A DNA stretch of 64,000 nucleotides from Cupriavidus pauculus. Its GTDB lineage: Bacteria; Pseudomonadota; Gammaproteobacteria; Burkholderiales; Burkholderiaceae. Positions 34,965-41,995 of the stretch are shown piece by piece; within the stretch, counting starts at the first letter, position 1; each line of letters begins with the position of its first letter. Below the pieces are notes generated by a model that searched no databases, had not been told where the DNA came from, and was given only the letters and a program-made list of their open reading frames with translations. Where the stretch lies: contig NZ_CP033970.1 of the NCBI RefSeq assembly GCF_003854935.1, positions 1,426,001-1,490,000 on the forward strand, given 5' to 3'. The position numbers and the translations under genes are program-made.

Positions 34965-36440
34965 TCAGGCGGCTTGCGCGCCGGCCTGTTCGGCCTGCGC
35001 CGCATGCTGCGGCAGGCGGACGATCATCCGGGCCCCGCCTTCCGGCGGCGACTCCGCGGCAATGCTGCCACCATGCGATTCCACGATATTCCGGCAGATC
35101 GACAGCCCCATGCCCATGCCGTCCGGCTTGGTGGTGTAGAACGCGTTGAACAGGCGGTCCATGTCCTTCGGCGCGATGCCCGGGCCGGTATCGCTGACCA
35201 CCACGACCACCGATTGGTCGGGCAGGACGCGGCTGGCCAGCGTCAGCCGGCGCCGGCCGGACATCTGCGCCATGGCCTGCGCGGCGTTGACCATCAGGTT
35301 GACCAGCACCTGCTGCAACTGCGTCCAGTCGCCGTGAATCTGCGTGGTGCCGGCGTCCAGGTCCAGCACGGCCGACACCTGGTGGTCCTGCAGCTCGCGG
35401 CGCACCAGTTCCAGCGAATCGGTCACGAGCTTGTCGACCGCAATCTCCACGTACTTGGGTTCCGATTTCTGCGCCATGGCACGGATCTGGCGGATGATGT
35501 CGTTCGCGCGGCTGGCGTCGCGGATCACCTGCTCGATGGATTCCGTGGCCTCGCCGATGTCGGGCGTCTCGCGCCGCAGCCAGCGCAGCGCCGAGCTGCC
35601 GCAGGTGACGATGGCCGCCATCGGCTGCGTCACCTCGTGCGCGATGGACGCCGCGAGCTGGCCCAGCGTGGTCACGCGCGACACGTGCGCCAGTTCGGTC
35701 AGCGTGCGGTGCAGCGTCTGCTGCATCTCGGTGGCCTCGGTGGTGTCCATCAGCGCGCCCACGTACTCGTGCTGGTCGCCGGCCGATGCGCTGCGGCGCG
35801 CCACCACGTGCACGTGGCGGATGGCGCCGTCCGGCATCTGCAGCCGGTAGCGCAGGTCGACGCTGTCGGTGCCGCCCAGCATGGCGGCGTGCATGCGCTG
35901 CACCTCGGCCAGGTCGTCGGGGTGCACGCGCGTCAGCATCATGCCGAAGTGGGGCGGCTCGCCGCGCGGATAGCCCAGGATGCGGAACGCCTCGTCGGAC
36001 CACGTCATGGCGTTGCCCGGCAGGCGCAGCGCGATACTGCCGGTGCGGCTCAGGCGCTGCGCCTCGGCCAGAAAGGCTTCGCTGCGGGCCAGCGCGGCCT
36101 CGGTGCGGCGGCGGCGCTCCATGTCGGCCAGGTTGCGCAGCGCCAGCAGCGTGGTGGTGCCGATGGCCAGCAGCGCGAAGATGAAGCGGGCCACCTGCCC
36201 GTGATCGGGCTCGGCCGGGTTGGGCGATGCCACGTAGGCCACCACGGTCAACACCATGGCGGAGGCGGCCGTCACGCGGGTGGCGCCGATCGAGCCGGTC
36301 AGCGCCACCAGCAGGATCACCAGCACGTAGACCACGGCAATGGCGAAGTCCAGCGGCGTGAAGGCGTCGATCACGAACACGCACAAGGCCAGGACGCCCG
36401 CGGCGCCCATCAACAGCCGGTTCGATGCTGGGTTGTACAT
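34965..36440 (-). CDS. PAS-domain sensor histidine kinase (FixL/DctB-type core)
   Basis: A 491-residue membrane kinase. About four N-terminal helices (10-105) precede a PAS domain (about 120-240; WSDEAFRILGYP) and the kinase core. The phospho-accepting His268 lies in SIAHEVTQP; N box NLMVNAAQAM, G1 DTGPGIAP and G2 GMGMGLSI are intact. This HATPase type is typical of FixL/TodS-like kinases paired with FixJ-type regulators, two of which lie at 40902 and 41314. The PAS ligand is unknown. It is divergent from the Dps gene. Confidence 0.88.
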   Translation of the reverse strand: MYNPASNRLLMGAAGVLALCVFVIDAFTPLDFAIAVVYVLVILLVALTGSIGATRVTAASAMVLTVVAYVASPNPAEPDHGQVARFIFALLAIGTTTLLALRNLADMERRRRTEAALARSEAFLAEAQRLSRTGSIALRLPGNAMTWSDEAFRILGYPRGEPPHFGMMLTRVHPDDLAEVQRMHAAMLGGTDSVDLRYRLQMPDGAIRHVHVVARRSASAGDQHEYVGALMDTTEATEMQQTLHRTLTELAHVSRVTTLGQLAASIAHEVTQPMAAIVTCGSSALRWLRRETPDIGEATESIEQVIRDASRANDIIRQIRAMAQKSEPKYVEIAVDKLVTDSLELVRRELQDHQVSAVLDLDAGTTQIHGDWTQLQQVLVNLMVNAAQAMAQMSGRRRLTLASRVLPDQSVVVVVSDTGPGIAPKDMDRLFNAFYTTKPDGMGMGLSICRNIVESHGGSIAAESPPEGGARMIVRLPQHAAQAEQAGAQAA

Positions 36441-36540
36441 GCCCTTCCGCCTCTCTTTGTTGTTCTGGTTGCCATGCGCCCGGCCGGCGGCATGGATCGA
36501 CGATGATACTAGCCCTGCATGACTGGTCGAGGAATCATAT

Positions 36541-36550
36541 GAAGGTATAG
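36541..36550 (+). promoter_or_regulatory. GAAGGTATAG element, site 1 (kinase/Dps divergence)
   Basis: The 10-mer GAAGGTATAG recurs, with at most one change, at 40109 and 40832, always in promoter regions of this stress cluster. The right half GTATAG is constant; a partial inverted half (CTATAC-like) lies to the left. It is a candidate binding site for the FixJ-type regulator at 41314. Confidence 0.4.
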
Positions 36551-36681
36551 GAGAACGTATGGATCATGGGGCCGCCGGGCCGGCGCGGGCGTATCTGAAA
36601 CCGGTCGGCCCGCCGCGGAAACCGCCGCGCGCGGCCCGGGGCATAGTCGGCGTGTCGCCCTATCGTTCCCAAGGAGCCGTG

Positions 36682-37155
36682 ATGACCCCATCCCCCATCG
36701 ACGACGCCGGCCTGGCCGTCACCGAGATTGCCGACCACCTGAACCGCCTGCTGGCCGACGTCTTTGCGCTGTACCTGAAGACCAAGAACTTCCACTGGCA
36801 TATGTCCGGCCCGCACTTCCGCGACTACCACCTGATGCTTGACGAGCAGGCGTCGCAGATCTTCGCCATCACCGACGACGTGGCCGAGCGCGTGCGCAAG
36901 CTGGGTGGCACCACGCTGCGCTCGATTGGCGCCATCGCCCGCCTGCAGCGCGTGCGCGACAACGACGCCGAGGACGTGTCGCCCAAGGCCATGCTGCGCG
37001 AGCTGCACGCCGACAACCTGCAACTCGTGGAAGCCATGCTGGACGCCCACGCGATCTGCGACGACCACGCCGATGTGGCCACCGCCAGCCTGCTGGAAAA
37101 CTGGATCGACGAGGCGCAGCGCCGCGCCTGGTTCCTGGCGGAATCGGTCCGGTAG
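36682..37155 (+). CDS. Dps-family ferritin-like DNA-protection protein
   Basis: A 157-residue four-helix protein that oxidises iron with peroxide and stores it, protecting DNA under stress. The ferroxidase motif KTKNFHWHMSG with downstream DYHLMLDEQ is intact. ATG 36682 follows AAGGAG with 5-base spacing. An alternative ATG at 36559 also has a good AGGAG site and would add a 41-residue Arg/Pro-rich N-terminal extension; the shorter form matches the family. It lies among stress genes (kinase, small heat-shock proteins). Confidence 0.88.
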   Translation: MTPSPIDDAGLAVTEIADHLNRLLADVFALYLKTKNFHWHMSGPHFRDYHLMLDEQASQIFAITDDVAERVRKLGGTTLRSIGAIARLQRVRDNDAEDVSPKAMLRELHADNLQLVEAMLDAHAICDDHADVATASLLENWIDEAQRRAWFLAESVR

Positions 37156-37242
37156 CGCGGCACCGGGACGGGCGCCTGCCCGTCCGATGTCGGGGCGCCC
37201 GCGCGGGTCTTCAAGGGCCGCGCGCACCCCGTCTTTCTCCCT

Positions 37243-37267
37243 CTTGAAAACCGGCGCGGCGCCAATA
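37243..37267 (+). promoter_or_regulatory. Candidate heat-shock (sigma-32) promoter of the Hsp20 pair
   Basis: CTTGAA at 37243-37248, preceded by CTCC, and CCAATA at 37262-37267, 13 bases later, fit the CTTGAA-N13/14-CCCCAT pattern of sigma-32 promoters. It lies 83 bases before the first Hsp20 gene. Confidence 0.45.
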
Positions 37268-37298
37268 GTTTGGGGTCGATCCGGCAAGGCCGGAGGCT

Positions 37299-37324
37299 GG
37301 CATGTGAACGGATTTTCACATGCC
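37299..37324. promoter_or_regulatory. Perfect 10-bp dyad in the Hsp20 leader
   Basis: GGCATGTGAA and TTCACATGCC flank six bases (37309-37314). It lies between the heat-shock promoter candidate and the ribosome-binding site, ending 26 bases before the ATG. It could be a repressor operator or an RNA hairpin in the leader; the start of the ribosome-binding site is not inside the stem. Confidence 0.5.
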
Positions 37325-37350
37325 CTCCAATGCTGACTGGGAGAACAGAC

Positions 37351-37791
37351 ATGAACGACTTCCTCTTCGGGAACGCCCTTTTTTCGGAGATCGACCGCGT
37401 CCAGCGGCAGATGGCCGGCCTGATGGGCGGCTTCCCCTCCAGCCTCCGGGCCTCGCGCCAGGGGGCCTTTCCGCAGCTCAACATCGGCGCCACCGACGAC
37501 TCGGTGGAAATCGTCGCCTTTGCGCCGGGCATGCAGGCATCCGACTTCAACGTGTCCATCGACAAGGGCCTGCTGACGGTCAGCGGCGAGCGCAAGCCGG
37601 TGCAGGACGCCGCCGCCGAGGGCACGCGCACCTACGCGCAGGAGCGTTTTGCCGGCAGCTTCCGGCGGGTGATCGAGCTGCCGCAGAACGCCGACCCCGA
37701 GAAGGTCACGGCGCGATACACCAACGGCTGCCTGGTCGTGTCGGTGGCCAAGCGCGAGGCGTCGAAGCCGCGCGCGATCCAGGTCCAGTAA
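37351..37791 (+). CDS. Small heat-shock protein (Hsp20/IbpA type)
   Basis: A 146-residue ATP-independent chaperone. The alpha-crystallin domain runs from about 42 to 135 (NIGATDDSVEIVAFAPGM to NGCLVVSVAK) and the C-terminal tail has the short-chain IQV-type end. GGGAGA precedes the ATG. A second Hsp20 gene follows after 32 bases, as in ibpAB-like pairs. Confidence 0.9.
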   Translation: MNDFLFGNALFSEIDRVQRQMAGLMGGFPSSLRASRQGAFPQLNIGATDDSVEIVAFAPGMQASDFNVSIDKGLLTVSGERKPVQDAAAEGTRTYAQERFAGSFRRVIELPQNADPEKVTARYTNGCLVVSVAKREASKPRAIQVQ

Positions 37792-37823
37792 CCATGTGGC
37801 GCAGTCAACGTCAGGAGAACATC

Positions 37824-38228
37824 ATGAGCAACGCGAACCAGCTGACCCAGGCCAATCCGCAACAGCCGGCGCCGTCGCAGGAGGCCGCCGCGCGGCGCGC
37901 CACGGTGACGCCGCCCGTCGACATCTACGAGGACGCGCTGGGCGTGACCGTCTGGGCCGACCTGCCCGGCGTGGCGCTGGAGAACCTGGAAGTCAAGGTG
38001 CATGACGGCACGCTGTCGATCGAGGGCGAGGCATCGGTGCCGGTGCCGCCGAACCTGCGCGTCCAGTACCTGGAGCTGCAGCAGCCGCGCTTTTCCCGCG
38101 CGTTCGCGGTGAGCCCGGACTTCGACACGTCGCGGATCTCGGCCAACCTGCACGACGGCGTGCTGAAGGTGTTCGTGCCGCGCCGCGAGGAGGCCCGTCC
38201 GCGCCGCATCGAGGTCAGCGCGGGCTGA
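37824..38228 (+). CDS. Small heat-shock protein (Hsp20), second copy
   Basis: A 134-residue Hsp20 protein with a Gln/Ala/Pro-rich N-terminal arm (1-30) and an alpha-crystallin domain beginning PPVDIYEDALGVTVWADLPGV. It is quite different from the first copy, so the pair is not a recent duplication. AGGAG lies 6 bases before the ATG. Probably co-transcribed with the gene at 37351. Confidence 0.9.
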   Translation: MSNANQLTQANPQQPAPSQEAAARRATVTPPVDIYEDALGVTVWADLPGVALENLEVKVHDGTLSIEGEASVPVPPNLRVQYLELQQPRFSRAFAVSPDFDTSRISANLHDGVLKVFVPRREEARPRRIEVSAG

Positions 38229-38248
38229 TCCCCCGCGCACGGGCCGCC

Positions 38249-38704
38249 TCAGCGCGCGTTCGAGCGGTAGTGGAACGCGTGGCGCGGGGCCGGCTCGGCG
38301 GCCGGCAGCTCGGGCGCCGAGGCGTCGTCCATGGCCGAGGCCAGGATCATCGCGTCGGCATTGAGCGCGGGCGGCCGGCTGCGCTGCGGCCGGAACACAA
38401 GGTCGTTGCGATCGATCGGGGCGCCGCTCAGCGCGCACTGGCCGGGGTCGCGCGCGGTGCCGATGGTCCACACCTGGGCGCCGTAGCGGCAGTGCGTGGC
38501 ATCGCGCCAGCTCACCACGGCCATGGCCGTGCTGAGGCGCTCGATGATCGTCACGATCGGGGCGTGCGCGCGCGGCGCGTAAGGCTGCGCATGCCCGCTG
38601 GGGGTGGGGTGCTGCGGGCCGAGCAGCGCGATGGTGCGCAGCCAGGTGTCGCAGGCGCTGTCGCGGACGTCTTCGGCCCGCGCGGATTGCAGCAGTTCAG
38701 CCAT
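38249..38704 (-). CDS. Uncharacterised protein resembling DUF3331
   Basis: A 151-residue cytoplasmic protein. The central region has TALAVVSW-type strand and then CALSGAPIDRNDLVFRP, which resembles the DUF3331 family of Burkholderiaceae. Function unknown. Its ATG lies 8 bases inside the end of the AraC gene, and GGGAGC precedes it, so it is the last gene of the leftward operon beginning at 40011. Confidence 0.65.
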   Translation of the reverse strand: MAELLQSARAEDVRDSACDTWLRTIALLGPQHPTPSGHAQPYAPRAHAPIVTIIERLSTAMAVVSWRDATHCRYGAQVWTIGTARDPGQCALSGAPIDRNDLVFRPQRSRPPALNADAMILASAMDDASAPELPAAEPAPRHAFHYRSNAR

Positions 38705-39707
38705 GGGAGCTCCCGGGAATCGAGGTGACCTTGACGCGCCAGCAGTGCGGCGTGTCGCCGACAAAGCGCTTGAAGACGGTGGTGAAGTGGGCCTGCGAGC
38801 GAAAGCCGCAGCGCATGGCCACTTCCAGCACGCTGCCGTCGCCGCTGCGCAGCAGGTCCTGCGCGTGCTCGATGCGGCGCCGGACCAGGTATTCGTGCGG
38901 GCGCATGCCCGTCGTGCGGCGGAACTGCGCCGCAAAGTACATGCGCGTCAGGCCCGTGCTGCGCGCGATGTCGGCCAGCCCGATCGGCGCGGCCAGGTTG
39001 TCGTCGATGAACGCGATGGCCCGGCGCAGGCGCCATTGCGGCAGCATGGTGACGGCCCGCGTGTTCGATTCGATCCGCTGGAAGTGGTTGGCAACCACGC
39101 GCGCCACGATGGCCAGCGCGACGCTGTCGGCAAAGATCCGGCCCAGGCCGGGGTCCTGCGAATGCGCCACGGCCAGCGCCTGGCCCAGCCGTTCGAGCGC
39201 CGGATCGGCGTGGAAGAACGGGTCGTCGAGCCGCAGGTCGCCTTCGTACGGGTGGCCGAACTGGTCGGCGTAGCAGGCCGCCAGCACCGGCTGCGGCACG
39301 AACAGGTGCAGCACGTCGGCGGCCGACGCGTAGACCGCGGCCGTGGGCGTGCCGGGCGCCGCCACGTGCACCGCTCCGGCACCGAGCCGGCCGTCGAACA
39401 CCGGCATGCCGCCGCACAGGAATCGTACCGAGCTGGAGCGCAGGTTGATCGAGATGCAGTGACGGGTGTCATCGCCCGGGTGCGACACCATGTCGGGCGG
39501 CTCGCCCTCGCACGTCCAGCGCGATACGACGATGGTGTCCGGCCGCTGGCCGGCGGCCTCGGCATCCGGGGCCTCGCGCCAGCGCGTCTCGCGGCGCACG
39601 AACGCGGGCGCCTGCGCGGCGGCCACGCGGCACTGCAGCCGCTGCGCGGGGCGCGAGGCGTCGGCGCGGGCGGGCGCCTCCAGAACGTTGGTCGATACCT
39701 CTTTCAT
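38697..39707 (-). CDS. AraC-family transcriptional regulator
   Basis: A 336-residue regulator. The N-terminal half is an AraC_binding_2-type ligand or dimerisation domain (HCISINLRSSSVRFLCGG). The C-terminal double helix-turn-helix (about 225-330) has IGLADIARSTGLTRMYFAAQFRRTTGMRPHEY-like sequence and VLEVAMRCGFRSQAHFTTVFKR. ATG 39707 follows GGGAGC. An in-frame ATG at 39749 overlaps the stop of the 33-residue peptide gene as ATGA, so translation may also restart there and add 14 residues. Confidence 0.85.
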   Translation of the reverse strand: MKEVSTNVLEAPARADASRPAQRLQCRVAAAQAPAFVRRETRWREAPDAEAAGQRPDTIVVSRWTCEGEPPDMVSHPGDDTRHCISINLRSSSVRFLCGGMPVFDGRLGAGAVHVAAPGTPTAAVYASAADVLHLFVPQPVLAACYADQFGHPYEGDLRLDDPFFHADPALERLGQALAVAHSQDPGLGRIFADSVALAIVARVVANHFQRIESNTRAVTMLPQWRLRRAIAFIDDNLAAPIGLADIARSTGLTRMYFAAQFRRTTGMRPHEYLVRRRIEHAQDLLRSGDGSVLEVAMRCGFRSQAHFTTVFKRFVGDTPHCWRVKVTSIPGSSHG

Positions 39708-39745
39708 GGCGATGCTCCCGGATACGGAAATCGGTGGGCGGGCGT

Positions 39746-39847
39746 TCATCCGGCGTACTGGATGAAGGCGGTGGCGATCAGAATCAGGTTCAGCACGGCG
39801 AGGACGATCCAGCCGTACATCAGCAGCAGGCTTTCCTGGTCGTTCAT
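39746..39847 (-). CDS. 33-residue single-span membrane peptide
   Basis: A tiny peptide with one predicted membrane helix (about residues 8-30, LLMYGWIVLAVLNLILIATA). It lies 8 bases downstream of the 51-residue peptide gene, has GAGG before its ATG, and its stop overlaps an in-frame ATG of the AraC gene. The tight packing supports real translation. No known family. Confidence 0.5.
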   Translation of the reverse strand: MNDQESLLLMYGWIVLAVLNLILIATAFIQYAG

Positions 39848-39855
39848 GGCGGGCC

Positions 39856-40011
39856 TCATGCAGGAGAATGGGTGCGCCCGGCCGGCGCCGTGGCGTGGAC
39901 GGGGGCGATGGCCTGCGCCCACATGCGATACACCGTCGCGCCGGCCACGCCTACCGTGGCGAAGGCAAGGACGACGGCAAGGGCCGGTATCCAGCGTTGA
40001 TGGCGGTTCAT
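39856..40011 (-). CDS. 51-residue membrane peptide
   Basis: A short peptide with a basic start (MNRHQRW), one membrane helix (about 8-28, IPALAVVLAFATVGVAGATVY) and a hydrophilic tail, so it may be an anchored or secreted peptide. GGGAGC lies 9 bases before the ATG. First gene of the operon with the 33-residue peptide, AraC regulator and DUF3331-like protein. Confidence 0.5.
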   Translation of the reverse strand: MNRHQRWIPALAVVLAFATVGVAGATVYRMWAQAIAPVHATAPAGRTHSPA

Positions 40012-40085
40012 GTCGGTGGCTCCCAGGGAAGCAGTCGGTGCGTTGAACGAATCCTAGGAGCCGGGCACGGATGCCCACAATCGCC

Positions 40086-40118
40086 GCGTAGGAGGTACGC
40101 AATCAAACGAAGGTATAG
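40086..40118. promoter_or_regulatory. GAAGGTATAG element, site 2, with adjacent GCGTA/TACGC dyad
   Basis: GAAGGTATAG at 40109-40118 matches site 1 exactly. Next to it is a perfect dyad GCGTA-GGAGG-TACGC (40086-40100). Both lie 75-107 bases upstream of the leftward small-peptide/AraC operon. Confidence 0.4.
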
Positions 40119-40139
40119 GTCTGGCCACCCGGGTGCACC

Positions 40140-40749
40140 GGGATGGGGCGGGGGAGAGGGCCGGCGGTTGCGATTCGGACAGGTCGGGTCTTGAGACGCC
40201 TTGCCCTCACCCCCGACCCCTCTCCCGCAGGCGGGAGAGGGGAGAAAGCCACGGGCATGGGGGATCAGCCGGGGGCATGGAACTCGCCACCGGGCCTGGA
40301 ACGATCGCGATGGTTTGGCTCCCCTCTCCCGCGTCGCGGGAGAGGGGCTGGGGGTGAGGGCCGGCGGTTGCGATTCGGACAGGTCGGGTCTTGAGACGCC
40401 TTGCCCTCTCCCCCGACCCCTCTCCCGCAGGCGGGAGAGGGGAGAAAACCACGGGCATGGAGAATCAGCCGGGGGCATGGAACTCGCCACCGGGCCTGGA
40501 ACGATCGCGATGGTTTGGCTCCCCTCTCCCGCGACGCGGGAGAGGGGCTGGGGGTGAGGGCCGGCGGTTGTGATCCGAACAGGTCGGGTCTTGAGACGCC
40601 TTGCCCTCACCCCCGACCCCTCTCCCGCAGGCGGGAGAGGGGAGAAAACCACGGGCATGGAGAATCAGCCGCGGGCATGGAACTCGCCACCGGGCCTGGA
40701 ACGATCGCGATGGTTTGGCTCCCCTCTCCCGCGACGCGGGAGCGCGGAG
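40140..40749. repeat. Tandem array of three 200-bp units built from the REPIN-like repeat
   Basis: The sequence CCGGCGGTTG recurs at 40161, 40361 and 40561, exactly 200 bases apart, and the units between are nearly identical. Each unit holds two inverted hairpin cores CCCCTCTCCCGC-nn-GCGGGAGAGGGG joined by two spacers, one with GGACAGGTCGGGTCTTGAGA, the other with CGATCGCGATGGTTTGGCT. The last core is broken at about 40745. The few differences between units point to recent amplification. Short open frames here are by-products of the repeat. Confidence 0.9.
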
Positions 40750-40831
40750 AAAAACAAGCCGAGCCACAGCTCGGCGGCGCCCCGAAAGCCGCCGCCGCGG
40801 CCCCGCCGCAACGCCGCCCGTCCGCCTATAC

Positions 40832-40841
40832 GAAGGCATAG
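40832..40841 (+). promoter_or_regulatory. GAAGGCATAG element, site 3 (response-regulator promoter)
   Basis: Within a near-palindrome CTATACGAAGGCATAG (40826-40841), this site lies 61 bases before the first response-regulator gene. It differs by one base from sites 1 and 2. Its position suggests autoregulation by the FixJ-type protein. Confidence 0.4.
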
Positions 40842-40901
40842 TGTTGGCGGCAGGGGTAGCTCGTTACCATGGCGCCATGAGATTGTTGTGAGGTACCGGC
40901 C

Positions 40902-41309
40902 TTGGCCAAGAAACAGGTAGTCGCCATCATTGACGACGATGAATCGATCCGCGCGGCGACTTCCCGGCTGGTGCGCTCGCTGGGATGGGACGCGCACACC
41001 TACGATTCGGCGCAGGCCTTTCTGGACACCGGCGGCGCGTCGCTGGTGCAGTGCATCCTTTCTGATGTGCAGATGCCCCGCACCAGCGGGCTGGAGCTGC
41101 TGCGTATCCTGAATGCCCAGGGCAGCCGGGTTCCGGTAGTATTCATCACCGCGTTTTGCACGGAAGCGATCCGCCGGGAGGCCCTGCGTGCCGGCGCGCA
41201 GGCATGCCTGAGCAAGCCTGTCGACGAGGCGGCTGTCCAGCGGTTCCTGGACGACGTGGCGTCCGGGCGGCTTCCCGCCGTTCCCCCCGGCTGCCACGGA
41301 ATAAAGTGA
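40902..41309 (+). CDS. Single-domain response regulator (receiver only)
   Basis: A 135-residue receiver domain without output domain. Acidic residues DDDE at 11-14, phospho-acceptor Asp55 (ILSDVQMP), Thr in ITAF and Lys in LSKPVD are all present. The start is TTG at 40902, preceded by TGAGG; no ATG is suitably placed. It could act as a phosphate sink or relay for the kinase at 34965. The FixJ-type gene follows after 4 bases. Confidence 0.8.
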   Translation: MAKKQVVAIIDDDESIRAATSRLVRSLGWDAHTYDSAQAFLDTGGASLVQCILSDVQMPRTSGLELLRILNAQGSRVPVVFITAFCTEAIRREALRAGAQACLSKPVDEAAVQRFLDDVASGRLPAVPPGCHGIK

Positions 41310-41313
41310 ATCC

Positions 41314-41973
41314 ATGAACAAACCGATTGCGTCGGGCGACGCGCCATCGATGGTCTACGTGGTCGACGACGACGAGTCGATGCGCCGCGCGGTGTCGATG
41401 CTGCTGCGCTCGGTCGGCTACCAGGTGGAGACCTTCGCGTCGGCCACGGACTTCCTGGCCGCGCCGCGCCCGGATGTGCCGAGCTGCCTGATCCTGGACG
41501 TGCGGCTCAAGGGCCAGAGCGGGCTGGCCGTGCAGGAGCAGTTCGCGGCCAGCAAGATGCCAATCCCGATCATCTTCATGACCGCGCACGGCGACATCGC
41601 CATGTCGGTCAAGGCCATGAAGGCCGGGGCGATGGACTTCCTGGCCAAGCCGTTCCGCGACCAGGACATGCTCGACGCCGTGGAAAGCGCGCTGGCGCGC
41701 GACGCGGCGCGGCGGCAGTCCGACGCCACCGAGGCCGGCCTGCGCCAGTGCTACGACGAGCTGACGCCGCGCGAGAAGGAAGTCATGGCCTACGTGGTGC
41801 GCGGCCTGCTGAACAAGCAGATTGCCGCCGAACTGGCGCTTAGCGAGATCACGGTGAAGATTCACCGCGCCCAGGCCATGAAGAAGATGGGCGCCAAGTC
41901 GCTGGCCGACTTTGTGCTGAAGGCCGAGGCGCTGGGCATCATCGATGCCGCGCGCAGCGGCGCCGGCGCCTAG
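41314..41973 (+). CDS. FixJ/NarL-type response regulator (REC-LuxR HTH)
   Basis: A 219-residue regulator. The receiver domain has Asp62 (LILDVRLKG), MTAHGD and FLAKPF. The LuxR-type helix-turn-helix begins LTPREKEVMAYVVRGLLNKQIAAELALSE-like at about 148. FixJ/TodT-like spacing and HGDI motif are evident. It is the likely partner of the PAS kinase at 34965 and candidate reader of the GAAGGYATAG sites. The ribosome-binding site is weak, which suggests coupling to the preceding gene. Confidence 0.88.
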   Translation: MNKPIASGDAPSMVYVVDDDESMRRAVSMLLRSVGYQVETFASATDFLAAPRPDVPSCLILDVRLKGQSGLAVQEQFAASKMPIPIIFMTAHGDIAMSVKAMKAGAMDFLAKPFRDQDMLDAVESALARDAARRQSDATEAGLRQCYDELTPREKEVMAYVVRGLLNKQIAAELALSEITVKIHRAQAMKKMGAKSLADFVLKAEALGIIDAARSGAGA

Positions 41974-41995
41974 CCGCCATCCACCGCCCGGGCCG

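Noticed and set aside
40140-40749. A CRISPR-like array
   Set aside because: The repeat unit is 200 bases with near-identical spacers, so it is a tandem duplication and not short repeats with unique spacers. No cas genes are near; the Cas4-like domain at 58-60 kb belongs to a helicase.
40133-40891. Several 60-150-codon open frames with PSPAGGRGE-like peptides
   Set aside because: They arise from the palindromic repeat read in all frames, and the same peptides appear at every copy of the repeat. They are not genes.
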